This document shows positions 10,897 to 23,300 of a stretch of 64,000 nt of DNA, piece by piece. The position numbers and the translations under genes were made by a program. The notes beneath the pieces were generated by a model. It searched no databases. It saw only the letters and a list, made by a program, of their open reading frames with translations, and was not told the origin of the DNA. The stretch spans positions 79,584,120 through 79,648,119 of the forward strand of contig NC_134094.1 in the NCBI RefSeq assembly GCF_000715075.1. The letters are read 5' to 3'. Source of the stretch: Nicotiana tabacum (Eukaryota > Streptophyta > Magnoliopsida > Solanales > Solanaceae). Positions within the stretch are counted from its first letter, which is position 1. Each line of letters opens with the position of its first letter.

Positions 10897-12435
10897 ATCA
10901 TGTTAGATAAAGAATATGACTCGAAGGGAACAATTGTCACTATCGTAAATGCAGAAGCCACAAGGATCCCTCATCAAAAGGCTCTGATCATTACAGTACA
11001 ACTAAGGCCTATAGTGATAGTTCAAACATATCAGCAGCAACCTGCCGATTCTACTCGGGACGAAAAAGATCGGGAATACAAAACCGTCCCATGGACGTAC
11101 CAGCAAAAGGGAATGGCTAAAATGACAGACTCTGCCGCAGCCCATGGTATGACTAGGTCTAGGAGATGCTACTCCCCTGAAGATGTTAATTGGCAAAACC
11201 TGGAGAGAGAACAAATTCCAAGGAGTAATATAACAGACCCAGAAGCCGCTGAGTTTTGGAACAGAATGTCAAGCAAAGAGTATTATGTGGAAGAGCAGTT
11301 GAAGAAAACTCTAGCATATATATCTAGCATGGATCTTTTAATGATATCTAACAGTCATAAGGACGCTTTTTTGAAAGTGCTAAGTGGGGTAAGTGTACCA
11401 AGGAACACCACTAGCAAGGCATTAGCCACGATAATTAGGAAAATGGTAGAAGCAAGCATGATTACTTTCAGAAGAGATGAACTTCCTGTCGAAGACGCAA
11501 GTCACAACAAGGCTCTCCACATCACTATCAAATGCGAGGACAAAGTGGTATCCCGGGTATTGGTCGATGGAGGATTAGGAGTCAACATTTGTTTGCTCTC
11601 CACCTTGCGGGAATTAGGAATTCATTTAAGGGAGGTCAAGGAAAGCCACGTAAGGGTGAGAGCCTTTGATGGTTCACAAAAGGATGTTATTGGGGAAATT
11701 TATCTAGCTTTACAAATTGGGCCGGTCGATTTTCCGGTGTAGTTCCAAGTGATGGATATCTCCTCTTCCTACAATTTGTTGTTGGGCAGGCCCTGAAGAC
11801 ATATGGCAGGGGTCGTGCCGTCTACTTTGCACCAATGCATAAAATTTGAGTGGGGATGCCAAGAGATCGTGGTTCACGGCGAGTGGGGTCGCTCGGCCTA
11901 TTTGGAGTATGTTGTCCCATTCATTGAGGGGCTGGGTAGAGTCGCCTTCCACGCTGTGGAAATCATGCAGACTACTGAGATGGAAAAGACTAAAAAAAAT
12001 TTAGGAAAGCGGTCACCGTATGGATCAAAGATGGCCATGAAGGAGATAATAAAATATGGATACAGACCAGAAATACGGTTGGGAGCCAAGTCAGATGAAA
12101 TCACAAAGCCAATTGAACACAATGGGCAGAAAGGAAGGGTTGGCATAGGATATCAGCCTCCGGAAGGGAAGCTCACACCGTTAGCTCCAGGAAAAGTTTT
12201 TGTGCCAGAGCATGTTTCAAGCCCGGGAGAGAGTTCAGCACCCGAAGATGATATTATCAACGGGATGGGAAAGTTGTTCGTGAATATAATTGAAGAATGT
12301 TGTGAAGGAACTAACATCAAGACACCGACTATCAGGAATGTCGAACCATGGGAAGAGCTGCAGAATTGGACAGACAACCCATCTTTGGTTCGCCGGGAGT
12401 CTTGGTACTACGGAATTGTAAAAGTTTTCTTTTGA
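10894..12435 (+). pseudogene. Element A protease region of Gag-Pro, broken
   Basis: Two open stretches (10894-11742 and 11803-12435) in the protease region. The retropepsin block reads VLVDGGLGVNICLLSTL with Asp at 11566-11568. B has Ser where A has Leu at 11575-11577 (DGGSG in B), so A has lost a conserved residue of the active-site loop. LLLGRP near 11780 is the second conserved block. The text between 11803 and 12435 (GYRPEIRLGA, GIGYQPPEG, WTDNPSLVRRESW) is the long linker before RT typical of the lineage. A TAG at about 11740 and another stop near 11796 separate the two stretches. Confidence 0.84.
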
Positions 12436-12598
12436 AAGAGCACGGTCAATTGAGGCTTGTACCGTGTCTGTATATTTTTGTCATTTTCCTCTTGTGAACG
12501 CTTAAGACATTCCCCTTTTGATAAAATAAAAAAATCATTTTCTTAAATATCGCAAATTTTTCTTACCGCTTTATTTATACTTAGTTTTTTCTATTCAG
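12418..12598 (+). other. Candidate intron between protease linker and RT (element A)
   Basis: Ogre elements are known to have an intron between the gag-pro and RT parts of the coding region. Here the coding text ends near GIVKVFF and is followed by about 180 bp of T/A-rich sequence with stops. A pyrimidine-rich run then ends TTTTTTCTATTCAG at 12598. Coding homology starts again soon after (TCNEIIERNYPDYEE). The donor at 12418 (GTAAAAG) is a guess; the acceptor is better supported. Confidence 0.5.
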
Positions 12599-13720
12599 TA
12601 ATCAAACCGATAAAAAATCGCATTCCACGATTATGACATGTAATGAAATCATTGAGCGCAACTACCCAGATTACGAGGAATATGATGAGAGTATGATGCT
12701 AGAAAATCTCCCGCAACGGATCGAATAGTTGGAGAGTCAGAAGAAGACCAATCTCGAAGAAATGGAATAGGTCAATCTTGGAAGCGAAGAAGATGTAAAA
12801 GAAACAAGAATTAGCATTCACCTTGGAGCTGAGCAGAAGGAAAAAATGATTGAGCTCCTCTGACAGTACGTCAACGTGTTCGCATGGTCCTATGATGACA
12901 TGCCAGGATTAAGCACCGACATTGTCTCGCATCGACTACCCACTGACCCTGCCAGACTATCGGTCAAGCAAAAGCCTAGAAAGTTCAAACCTGACTTAAA
13001 TCTGAGGATAAAGGAAGAAATGACCAAACAGATAGAAGCAAATGTAGTAAGGGTCACTAATTATCCAAGTTGGTTGGCAAACATCATCCCAGTGCCTAAG
13101 AAGGACGGGAATATTAGAATATGTATGGACTATCGAGATCTCAACAAAGCTAGTCCAAAGGACGATTTCTCCCTACCAAATATCCACATCCTGATCGACA
13201 ACTGTGTGAAGCATGAACTGCAATTGTTTGTGGATTGTTTCTCTAGGTACCACCAAATCTTGACGCACGAGAAAGATGCAGAGAAGACAGCTTTCACCAC
13301 GCCTTAGGGGGTGTACTATTATAGAGTTATGTCGTTCGGTCTCAAGAACGTCGGCGCCACCTACATGAGGGCCATGACAACCGTCTTTCACGACATGATT
13401 CATAAGGAGATTGAAGTGTATGTGGATGATGTCATCATAAAATCTTGAAAGAGTTCAGACCACTTATACGACTTGAAGAAATTTTTTGAATGCCTGCAAA
13501 GGTACAGTTTGAAGTTGAACCTAACAAAGTGTTTGTTCGGAGTCCCCGTTGGAAAACTATTGGGTTTTACTGTAAGCAGGGAAGGGATAGAATTGGACCT
13601 ATCAAAAATCAAGTCCATCCAGGAATTACCACCACCAAAGAGCAAGAAAGATGTCATGAGTTTCCTAGGAAGATTGAATTACATCAGTCATTTTATAGCC
13701 CAGTCCACGGTAATCTGTGA
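12599..13720 (+). pseudogene. Element A reverse transcriptase, YVDD intact
   Basis: The N-terminal linker (ETRISIHLGAEQKEKMIELL) leads to the RT core: VFAWSYDDMPGL, WLANIIPVPKKDGNIRIC, DYRDLNKASPKDDFSLPNI, then after a stop at 13305 VMSFGLKNVGATYMRAM and EVYVDDVIIK. The catalytic YVDD is at 13419-13430 and is intact. The stop at 13305 (TAG, where related elements have Trp) and the TGA just after IIKS keep the frame from being whole, though both halves share one frame. The connection block VMSFLGRLNYISHFIAQ lies at about 13654-13704. Stops in the linker (about 12727, 12768, 12861) add to the decay. Confidence 0.9.
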
Positions 13721-14104
13721 ACCCATTTTCAAGCTGCTAAAGAAAGATGCTTCCATAAAATGTATAGAGGAGTGCCAGAAAGCGTTCGTCAAAATCAAAG
13801 AGTGTCTTTCAAATCTGTCAGTGATGGCTCCCCCTGAACCATGGAAACTATTGTTGCTCTATTTGTCAGTCTTGGACAATGCCTTTAGCGTGTGTTGGGA
13901 CAGCATGACGAAACTGGGAGAAATGAGTAGGCCATCTACTACTTAGGCAAGAAATTCACACCATGCGAAGCCAAGTCTACCTTGATAGAACGCACTTCTT
14001 GTTCTTTGACCTAGATTGCTCAGAAGCTAAGACATTACCTGTCGGCATACACCATGTATCTGATATCTCAGCTCGACCCGCTCATGTACTTTTTTTAGAA
14101 GCCA
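13721..14104 (+). pseudogene. Element A conventional RNase H, badly degraded
   Basis: Only traces remain: ECQKAFVKIKECLSN, then a hydrophobic stretch where the catalytic block should be, and stops from about 13944 on. The region is placed by its position between the RT connection and the archaeal-type RNase H. In the Tat group the first RNase H is often degenerate once the second domain is present; here plain decay could explain it equally well. Confidence 0.6.
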
Positions 14105-14605
14105 ATGCCTACCGGAAAGCTAGCTAAATGGCAAATTCTTCTCAATGAATTTGACATTGTGCACATAACTCATAAGGCTATCAAAGGGAAACCTTTAGCC
14201 GACCACCTCACCGAAAATCCAGTAGATGGGGATTACGAACAACTTACCACGTATTTTCCCGATGAAGAAGTACTATTTGCCGGGGAGGATATTGCAGAAT
14301 CATACCTTGGATGGAGAATGTTTTTTGATGGAGCAAAATACTTCAAAGGAGTCGGGATTGGGGTAGTCCTGATTTCGAAATCTGGACAACACTATCCATC
14401 ATCGGCAAAGATAAGATTCCTATGTACCAATAATATGGCTGAATACGAGGCGTGCATCCTTGGAATTAGAATGGCAGTCGACATGAACAGCAAAGAACTT
14501 TCAGTCATAGGAGATTCCGATTTATTGATACACCAAGTCCAAGGAAAATGGTCCACCAAGAATATCAAAATATTGTCGTACATGCACTGCGTGAAGGCGC
14601 TGTGA
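14105..14605 (+). pseudogene. Element A archaeal-type RNase H domain (aRNH), triad kept
   Basis: Open stretch of 166 codons. It begins with the end of the first RNase H (KPLADHL) and holds a second, archaeal-like RNase H: Asp75 in WRMFFDGAK, Glu113/115 in NNMAEYEACILG and Asp137 in VIGDSDLLIHQVQG. These are the metal-binding positions of the family. A dual RNase H of this sort is a hallmark of the Tat clade of plant Ty3/gypsy elements. The frame ends with a stop at 14603; the next part of the domain (about 14608-14660) is in other frames. Confidence 0.85.
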
Positions 14606-15342
14606 AACAAGTTCACGAATATTGAGTTCAGGCACTTCCCAGAATTTAGAACGAGTTCATCGATGCCCTTGCAGCCCTATCATCTATGATTCAGCATCCA
14701 TACAAGAACTACATCGACCTATCGAGGAAGGGATCAAGGATCAACATGCCTATTTCTTCTATGTGAATGAAGAGCCACATGGTAAACCATGGTATCACGA
14801 TATCAAGAAATTCCTTGCGACCCAGGAGTACCGAGAAAATGCTACTAATGGTCAAAAGCGAGCCCTCAAGAGGTTAGCAAACCACTTTTTCCTCAACATG
14901 GAAGTCTTGTACAGGAAGACCCCAGACTTAGGTTTGCTGAGATGTGTAGACGTTGCTGAAGCAACCAGACTATTGGAAAAAATACATGTAGGGATGTGTG
15001 GATCCCACATGAACGGGTTCATATTAGCCAAGAAGATTTTGAGAGCTGGATACTTTTGGATGACTATGGAAAGCGACCGTATCTACTATGTGCAGAAGTG
15101 TCACTAGTGCCAGATTCACGTAGATTTCATCCGGGATACACCAAATGAGTTAAACATAATGGGTTTACCTGGACTTTCGCCGCCTGGGGCATGGATATGA
15201 TAGGACCATAGATCCTGCATCATCAAACGAACATCATTTCATTTTGGTAGATATCGACTATTTCACCAAATAGGTCAAAGAATCTACTTACAAGGCAGTC
15301 ATAAAGAAGGTAGTGGTAGATTTTGTCTGAAACAACATCAAG
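14606..15342 (+). pseudogene. Element A integrase, N-terminal part before the nest
   Basis: The HHCC zinc finger is at about 14980-15110 (KIHVGMCGSHMNG ... VQKCH, stop, CQ), with both His and both Cys still visible across a TAG codon. The first catalytic Asp is in MDMIGP at about 15191-15208, followed by a stop. A last recognisable piece, ILVDIDYFTK and VVVDFV, ends at about 15335. There the text changes abruptly to a chromovirus integrase. The protein would resume at 27250. Confidence 0.86.
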
Positions 15343-16642
15343 GCGCGTCAGTATGACGACCCCCATTTTCTTGTCTATTGGAGATGATGGGGTGTTAAGG
15401 ATGCGGGGTCGAATTTGTGTGCCTTATGTAGATGGGTTGCGTGAGTTGATTCTTGAGGAGGCCCACAGTTTGCGGTATTCCATTCACCCGGGTACCGCAA
15501 AGATGTATCAGGATTTGAGGTAGCAATATTGGTGGAGATGAATAAAGAAAGATATAGTAGAGTATATGACTCACTGCTTGAACTATCAGCAGCTGAAGTA
15601 CGAGAACCAGAGGCAGGGCGGTTTGCTTCAGAGACTTGATATTCCTGAGTAGAAATGGGAGCGTGTTACCATGGATTTCATTGTTGGGCTCCCATGGACT
15701 TTGACGAAATTTGACGCACTTTGGGTTGTTGTGGACTAGTTGAGATCCCAGGCACACTGTTTACATCGCACTTCTGGAGGGCCGTACAGTATGAGTTAGG
15801 GATACAAGTTGAGTTGAGTACAACATTTCACCCCCAAAAAGAGGGGCAGTTCAAGCGCACAACAGATCTTGGAAGATATGCTACGTGCATGCGTTATGGA
15901 TTTTGGGGGTTCATGGGATCAGTTCTTACCGCTTACAGAGTTTGCCTACAATAATAGCTACCAATCGAGTATTCAGATGGCTCCTTATGAGGCCTTATAT
16001 GGGAGGCAGTGTCGTTCTCCAGTTGGTTGGTTTGAGCCGGGGGAGGCTAGGTTGTTGGGCACAAATTTAGTTTGGGATGCCTTGGAGAATGTCTAGTTAA
16101 TTCAGGATTGGCTTCATACGACACAGTCTAAATAGAAGCGTTATGCTGATCAGAAGGTTCGTGATGTAGCATGTATGGTAGGAGAGAGAGCTTTTCTTCG
16201 AGTTTCACCCATGAAGGGTGTGATGAGGTTCGATAAAAAGGGCAAGTTGAGCCCTAGGTATATTGATCCTTTAGAGATCCTTGAGAGAGTGGGGGAGGTG
16301 GCCTACAAACTTGCATTGCCACCCAGCTTATCGGCAGTTCACCCCGGTGTTCCATATTTTCATGCTCCGGAAATATTATGGTGATCCATCCCATGTATTG
16401 GATTTCAACTAAGTCCAATTGTACTAGGATTTGACTTATGTTGAGGAGCTGGTGGCCATCTTGGACAAGCACATTCGAAAGTTGAGGTCAAAGAATATTG
16501 CTTCAGTGAAGGTTCAATGGAGGGGTCAACCAATTGAGGAGGCGCCTTGTGAGACAGAACATGATATGTGTAGCCGTTATACTCGCCTTTTCAGCACTTC
16601 AGGTATGTCTCTTTACTCGTTCGAGGACGAACGTTTGTTTTA
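15343..16642 (+). pseudogene. Element G integrase with internal deletion
   Basis: The zinc finger is at about 15448-15590 (EEAHSLRYSIHPG ... THCLNYQQ), with the last Cys replaced by Tyr as in RE1. TMDFIVGLPW gives the first catalytic Asp. At about 15738 the text jumps from ALWVVVD to TLFTSHFWRAVQYELG, so a segment holding the second Asp is deleted. The block with the third catalytic residue reads GQFKRT, Lys in place of Glu. Frames change at about 15870. FAYNNSYQSSIQMAPYEALY (about 15945) and FLRVSPMKGVMRF are clear. The tail near 16450-16560 holds the chromodomain-like remnants (IASVKVQWRGQPIEEA). Confidence 0.88.
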
Positions 16643-16655
16643 GGAGAGGGAGAAT
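16642..16655 (+). other. Element G polypurine tract
   Basis: AGGAGAGGGAGAAT lies just before the LTR start at 16660. GAGGACGAACG, the shared motif discussed in the findings, precedes it at about 16623. Confidence 0.75.
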
Positions 16656-16659
16656 TTAA

Positions 16660-18463
16660 TGACCCGGCAGATCATTTAGAGTATTTTAGCCATGTTCCCC
16701 TCTTTATTGCCTCCTCTATGTTCAATTGTGGTTATGTGACTTGCCGAGGTGGTTGGTTTGGTCTCGAGTGAGTTTCGGAGTGAATTAGGACACTTAATCC
16801 CAAGGTTAAAAGCTTAAGTTGGAAGAGTTGATCGGAATTTAATTTTTGTGTAGAAGACTCCGGAATAGAGTTTTGATGGTTCATATAGCTTCGTATGGTG
16901 ATTTTGGACTTAGGCATATGTCCGGATGTTGATTTGGGGGTATGTAGGTGGATTTAGTGCTTTTTGGCGAAAGTTGGAAAGTTAAAGGTTTGGATGATTG
17001 ATAGGTTTGACCGAGACTTGACTTTATTGATATCGGGTTCGAATTGTAATTATGGGAGTTAGTTTGGGTCCGTTGTGCCATTTGGGACTGGCATCCAAAA
17101 TTTGAGCTCATTCGGAGTTGGTTTGATATTATTCGGCATTAGTTTTAGAAGTTTAATGTTCATTAGGCTTGAATTGGGGTGTGATTCATAGTTTTGATGT
17201 AGTTTGGTGTGATCTAAGGCCTCGATTAGGTTCGTGTTGTGTTTTGGGACTTGATGGTATGTTCGAACGGGTCCCGAGGGCCCCAGGTGGGAATTGGGTT
17301 AAGTTCGGACCTATTTTTAGTTATCTAGATATCTTCCTTTGTTGAGTATTTCTCATTCATTATGTTAATTTGAGATTCTTATACATATTGTGGTTGAGCT
17401 GTGGGCTATATGTTATGGTAACATTGGTATTGTGATTTTTGCAAGTTGTGGCATATGGGCACATGTGGTGCGAGATATTATTGTGTTGTAATATTGATGT
17501 ACATGCGGCGGTATAAAGATAAGGGATGATGTGTATGCGGCGACATAAGGTGGGATTTATGTGCGTGTTGCTAGCAAGGGAATTACTTGAAGCCACACGG
17601 TGACATATGGGGGCTAAAGCGCATGTAGCTATTTTAAGAAAATATTTTCAAAAATCTAAATGTAAAGATCACGCGGCTATATAAGGAAAGATTGTGATTG
17701 TGACTTGTAAAACTATATTATGAGATGTGGTACCTCGGTTTTGATTCTTGTTGTAATTTCTATGTTAAAAGGCTTGTTGGTTGAACAATTCTTGTTGTTT
17801 TCTTTGTTGTCTTACCTGTGTTTGTCCGTATTTGATTACTTGTTGCCCTCATTATGTGTTTATTTCTTTTTCTTTTTTATTGACTTAATTTCCATTATTA
17901 GTTTACATTATTGTACTGTTTTATTGTCATTATTTCCCCGCTTTTCAATTAGTAGACTATACTATACTTTGTTCAGTTTTTCTTATCCTAGTAGGTGTCT
18001 TGACTTGGCCTCGTCACTACTCTACCAAGGTTAGGCTTGATACTTACTGTGTACCGTTGTGGTGTACTCATGCTATACTTCTGCACATTTTTATTCAGAT
18101 CCAGTATATCTGCCTGTGCCGGACCAGTGATAGTACTATTATCTTCGGAGACATAAAGGTATACCTGCTCGACATTCGAGGCCTATGAGTCACCTTCTGT
18201 TATTTCCTTTACTACTGTTTATTTTATTATCAGACAGGTATTAGTGATCTTAGTACATTCTGTAGAGCTTATGACTCAGTTCCACTGACTTTGGGGATCT
18301 TGTTACTGATGTTTCCGCTTTGGAGTAATTATGAGCTTTATTAGTTTATTTTATTATCTTAGTTCGTTATTTCTGTTAAGTTATTCATGGATGTTAGGCT
18401 AACCTAGTCTTAAAGAATATGTATCATCACGACTGCCTTAGGTGGGATTTTGGGGTCATGACA
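16660..18463 (+). repeat. Element G 3' LTR, 1.8 kb
   Basis: Starts TGACCCGGCAG after the polypurine tract and ends GGGTCATGACA. Its first 215 bp have a diverged relative at 27035-27249. The region 17380-17700 has several copies of a loose motif with ATG(C/T)GGCG/GTGCG, giving a repeat-like texture, but no clean unit. The open frame at 17720-18034 is T-rich LTR sequence and not a gene. Confidence 0.85.
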
Positions 18464-19180
18464 ATTTCTCTTGGGATAACCATAACTTCTTGGTCGTATT
18501 GTCACAAACAATCACATTCCAAGAATCTGCCTTGCTAGTCGTAAGTCTTTCATAGCCAAAAACCTATTCAACTCCTTCTTCAACTTCTGAATCCTGCAAG
18601 CCAAGCATATCATCAACAATAAAGTAATAAAATAATAAAGTCATTATCAGAGAATATTTGTTCAATAACACAATGGTCTGCAGAAGGCTTCTTAAAGCAT
18701 TGTTGAATCACAAAAGAACCAAACATTATGTACCACTGCATGAGAGCTTATTTCAAAGCATACAATTTATTTTTAAATTTGCAAATATAATTCTCTTTTT
18801 TCTTGACTTCAAAGTCTTCTCGATGCTCCATAAAAATTTCTTCTTCTAAGTCACCATGGGAAAAAATATTTTTAACATCCATTTGACGAGCCTCTAAATT
18901 TAGACTTGTAGCTAAGCCTAGAACTACACGAATAGATGGCATCTGCACGACTAGAGATAATATCTCATCAAAATAAACTCATAGTTTCTTATTAAAGCCT
19001 TTGACAACTAATCTACCCTTGTTCCATAAAACTGGGGTGCCATCTTCATGTTTAACCCTAAAAAGTTAATTATTTTTCAACGCTTTTCTGTCTTTAGGTA
19101 GCTTGACCAAATCAAATATATGATTATTATGCCAGAATTTTATCTCATCCTTCATAGAATTTAATAACTTTTTTTTTCTT
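18464..19180 (-). pseudogene. Copia reverse transcriptase remnant, truncated
   Basis: From about 19180 down: KLPKDRKALKNN, KGRLVVKGF and VQMPSIRVVLGLATSLNLEA, then QMDVKNIFSHGDLEEEIFM, EHREDFEVKKKENYICK and YALK, all copia RT blocks. The position of the YVDD-like motif (about 18610-18630) reads as stops. The homology ends at 18464, where G's LTR begins, in text matching KLWLSQEK. Confidence 0.85.
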
Positions 19181-19465
19181 TACTTCCCATGGTCTCTTCA
19201 AAACTTTCAGATTTTTCTCCGTCAGTCAAGAGTATATACTCATTGGGTGAATAAAGAGAAGAAGGTATTTTCTCTCTAGTAGATCTTATAAGAAAACTCT
19301 CTGGAGCATCAATAGTATCAGGTTGCTGCCCAACCACATCATCTTTCACTAAAGCATCAACATATCATGCTGGTCATTCTGAACATGATGACCATCTTTG
19401 TTATCAATTTCATTATCATCAGTTTGAAAATTTTCTTCTTGCACAAAAGTCTGGATCAACATCAA

Positions 19466-20359
19466 CTAAGCTCTTACCACTCTAAGAATCAACCTTATCA
19501 GCTTTGTCAAAATCTTCAATTGCATGGTCTTTAAAGAATACAATATTATAACTTCTAACAAGTTTCTTTTCAACTTTATCATAGAAACAAATGCAAAATT
19601 CGTCTTGACCATAACTAATGAAGATACACTGTCTAGTTTAACATTCAACTTTGACATTTCATTCTTAGGAACATGCACAACGACCTTACACTCGAAGACT
19701 CTCAAATAATCATAAGAAACATCCTTATCAAACCAAATTCTATCAAGGAAATCCCTATCCAAAGCAACAGTAGGAGATAAGCTAATAATATAAGCAACAA
19801 TATTAGGTGATTCTATCCAAACGAAGTCTGGCAGCTTAACATCTGAAATCAAACAACTAACCCCTCAACTAAAATTTTTTTCATCCTCTCTACCAAACTA
19901 TTTAATTGAGGAGTATTTGGAAGACCAATATACTCACTATTATTGTCTGAGCGAATGCATTTTAATTTCTTCCATGTCTGTTTCTCAACCAAGACCTGGA
20001 AATTCTTGAACGCAACAAGTACTTAATCCTTGGACTTCAAAGGTAATACCCAAAGTTTGCGAGAATAATCAATAATAAAAATTACAAAGTAAAGTGAACT
20101 ACTATGAGACCTTACTTCAAAAGGACCATATAAATCAGAATGTACTAATTCTATGAAATCAAGCTTTTTTGAAGGAGAATGACTCTAAAAAGGAACTCTT
20201 TTCTATTTCCCAGCTAAGCAACGAATACATTTATTTAACTTTGCATGTTTGCTCTAGAAATAAATATTTTCTTAACTAAACTATTAATACCCTTCTCACT
20301 CATATGACTCATCCTTCTATGCCATAACTCTGATGAAGTATCATCTCTACCAAATTTAC
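19466..20359 (-). pseudogene. Copia pre-integrase and integrase remnant
   Basis: Reading on the - strand from 20359: ELWHRRMSHMSEKGINSL is the GAG-pre-integrase finger start. Integrase core traces in changing frames follow (about 19900-20100), then an open stretch of 128 codons at 19466-19852 (SDVKLPDFVWIESPNIVAY, SYDYLRVFECKVVVHVPK, SKLNVKLDSVSSL), the copia integrase C-terminal region. Many stops lie in 19853-20250. Confidence 0.82.
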
Positions 20360-22320
20360 TGGACAGCTAGAATTGTACTTATATGCAAGGCATATAGAAT
20401 AATATATGAGAGTACTAAATCAAGTAAAAGAGACAAATAAAATATAAACAAATGAGTATACCATGGGGGGCGAGGAAACAACCTATAGAAACGCATGTCA
20501 AGTCTTACCGTCCTTAAGTCATATACATCTTTTGGATTATTTAGTGAAACACTTGGGATCATGTTACTTTAATGCAATTGGGTCTTTGTAAATTACACAT
20601 GTTCTAAAGTCTTTGAGATTAATATTACATATGAGAAAGTGAGACACAAGGATATAACACATAAGTAAGTGATTAAGCCGCTAGGGCCTCGTGCGCGGGA
20701 TCACATGAACTGATTAACCTGCAAGGGCCTCATACCCATGATCACCCTATTAAGTAGAAAAGGCCTTGTGATATGCACACGATCAGTTGTATCAAGTAAC
20801 ATATGAAAAAAATAATAACATTCTTGGGATCCCATTTCATTAGCATATGGAAGGCATTACACATGATTCAATATGATTGACATGCTTTGGTCAAGTGATT
20901 CATTTAGTACATGTGACATGGATATCTCAAATGAAGGATTATGGATCATATAGGATCACAAAAGAAGGCTCGGCACCGTAGGAATGATAATCATATGAGA
21001 GGGTGTATACCCACATATCAAATAACATGGTGACTCAAGTACTTTTATCCTCTAAGACCTCAAGCACTCATATAAGAGGGAACAAGTAATTTGGAGGTCA
21101 TGCCTTAGAGGGGAGAAGATGATCTAGCCTTACATACCTCGTTCCCAATCCTTATCATATTACGATGATCAAAATACTTCTTTCCAGCTTCAATCTATAA
21201 CAAATATGATAATAGAAACTCATGTTAACAACCAAACATTTGTTCCAACCATTTAGGCAATTTGTCAAACACTTAATGAGCGTAAAGTTTCAAGGTTCTT
21301 TTACAATAGTGTTTCACCACAACCTTCCTATCTCATAGCTCACAAAAGCACATTAAACGTATTATGAGGCCAACCAATACCTCCCTTATAGCATCGACAT
21401 ACAAAATAACCCTAACTGTCTCAACAAATAGCAAAACTTGGACTTACGACTTACGATCACCGTCCCGTGAGTCCTCACCATAAAACATACTAGAAATATT
21501 CATATGAATCCATGCCATAGCTTATAAGAAGATTTTTTACCTTGTTTATAGAACCCTAGAAGTTCTTCACTTGAATTTACTAAGAGGAGGACCTTGCTTC
21601 TAAAATCCAATGATGGATTAAGGTGAGATTCATGTCTTTGATGATGAGTTAAGCTAGAGAAGTTTTACCTTGATCTTGGAGGGTGAGAGAAGAGAAAATA
21701 GAGAGATTATGCCCCCCGAAACGTCCAGCAATGAATATAAATGAATTCCCGAAGTTTCACCTTATAAAACATAGTGTTTGGTCGAATTAACCTTAGAGGT
21801 GCTATATGTCCCATATTCATAGGGCTGCACATGTTCGCAGTAAAACATGTATAACTCTTTGTACCAAGATCAGATTAACAAATGATTTGTTGCGTTGGAA
21901 ACTAGACTCGAGGAACTTTATTTGAAGGTAATTCACCACCTAATCATCATACACAAGTAGGAATACTTGTTTGAAGTTGGATCTTGTGTGAGCTCCTTTG
22001 AAATACTGGTCTGTTGTGTAACTCCTCACTTGACTTTGTGCTAGGGCTCTCTTTATACCTTAATTAACTTTAAAAACACCTGGTACACTTATTATTATTA
22101 CCATATGATATAGTACTAGTCCATAGCCTCCTTGGAATGCACAATATTATTTCCAATCATTATTTTCGCATTTTAATGTCTTGAATTATTTCGGGATTGA
22201 ATCCTTTTATACACTAAGCTCTTGATCTGTATACTTGAACGCAACTTTATTCTTGTGGTTCGGGTAAATTTACACATGTAGAACGGTTAAATTCCTAGTC
22301 CGAAGATACATGGTATTACA
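20360..22320 (-). repeat. Element C 3' LTR, about 2.0 kb
   Basis: On the - strand it starts TGTAATACCATG right after the polypurine tract and ends at about 20360 with GCTGTCCA, where copia text begins. I find no second copy in the window. The lower end is placed by TG...CA and by the return of copia coding homology. Confidence 0.7.
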
Positions 22321-22333
22321 TTAACTCCCCTTT
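22321..22333 (-). other. Element C polypurine tract
   Basis: AAAGGGGAGTTAA on the - strand, next to the LTR start. GAGGACGAATA precedes it (complement at 22341-22350). Confidence 0.75.
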
Positions 22334-22739
22334 CGGAATATTCGTCCTCGAATTAGAGTTGTAACGCAAGAAAAGTCTAAGTCCGAGATTTTCTGAAAAT
22401 TTTGGGAGAGTATTCTCTGTAAATAGACTATCCAAAATCTTGTCAGCTAAATAGAAACAGATATACGAGCCTCACATGATATAACAATACTTGAAACATA
22501 TCAAAATGAAGGATAAACACATAAGGCTCCTGCTAGCCATAAAGTAACACCCGACTATCAGAACTTACCTCTCGTTTCTCTTTTCGGGAATCTTAGGAAC
22601 GAATCAAATTTTTTTAGCCTATAACATCAGCATGTCCTGAATATATAAAACATGAGTAAGATGACATATAGAATGGATACTAAGCTCAGAACATGGAAAT
22701 GAAATTAGAAACCTTCTTCCTGCTTATGGAACAAGTGTG

Positions 22740-23300
22740 GATACTCGATCTCATATCTTCCTACGCTTCCCATGTGGCTTCTTCACTCTTCTAATTCCTC
22801 CATAACACCTTAACAAATGCTATCTATTTGGTTCTTAACTTTCTAGCTTGTCGATCAAGAACAGCCACTGGAATTTCTTCGCAGGACAAGTTTTCTAATA
22901 TTTCTATGTCTTCAATAGGCACAATAAGGGGAAGATCTCCCACACACTTCTGCAATATAGATACGTGGAACACCAGATGAACCGATGCTAACTCTGAGGG
23001 TAACTCTAGTGTGTAGGCCACTTGGCCAATTTTTCGCAAGATTTGGTATGAGCAGATATACCTCGGATTGAGTTTTCCCCTCTTCACGAATCGCATGATG
23101 CCTTTCATAGGTGAAAGCTTTAGGAACACCCAATTATCTTCATTAAATGCTAAATCTCCGCGCCGCACATCCGGATACGATTTCTGGCGACTCAAAGATA
23201 TTTTCGATCACTCTTGTATAAATTTAACTTTCTCCATATCTTGATGAACTAAGTTTGGACCAAATAACCCAAAGTACACAGAATTTGATTATACTGATCC
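22740..23300 (-). pseudogene. Element C integrase C-terminus and chromodomain-like tail
   Basis: An open stretch of 123 codons at 22824-23195 reads SYPDVRRGDLAFNEDNWVFL, SPMKGIMRF, GKLNPRYICSYQIL, HLVFHVSILQKCV and AVLDRQARKLRTK. Upstream is LVHQDMEKVKFIQE. Downstream of the stop, EEATWEA and EDMRS give the chromodomain-like end. It is close to RE1's C-terminal region. No catalytic core is left. Confidence 0.85.

Larger units (their letters stand above)
15343..18463 (+). mobile_element. Element G: 3' end of a chromovirus (integrase to 3' LTR)
   Basis: A truncated + strand chromovirus: integrase, chromodomain-like tail, polypurine tract and a complete-looking 1.8 kb LTR. Everything 5' of the integrase zinc finger is missing. 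Its right end abuts a copia RT on the opposite strand, in the middle of a recognisable copia block (KLWLSQEK), which suggests that G inserted into the copia element before G's left part was lost. Confidence 0.86.
18464..20359 (-). mobile_element. Ty1/copia fragment (pre-integrase to RT)
   Basis: The only copia-type sequence in the window. On the - strand it runs from the GAG-pre-integrase finger through integrase to the middle of RT, the copia order (integrase before RT). It is cut on the RT side by element G's LTR and on the gag side by element C's LTR. No copia LTR is visible. Confidence 0.85.

Noticed and set aside
17720..18188. T-rich open frames in element G LTR
   Set aside because: Hydrophobic runs from poly-T sequence within an LTR; no motif.
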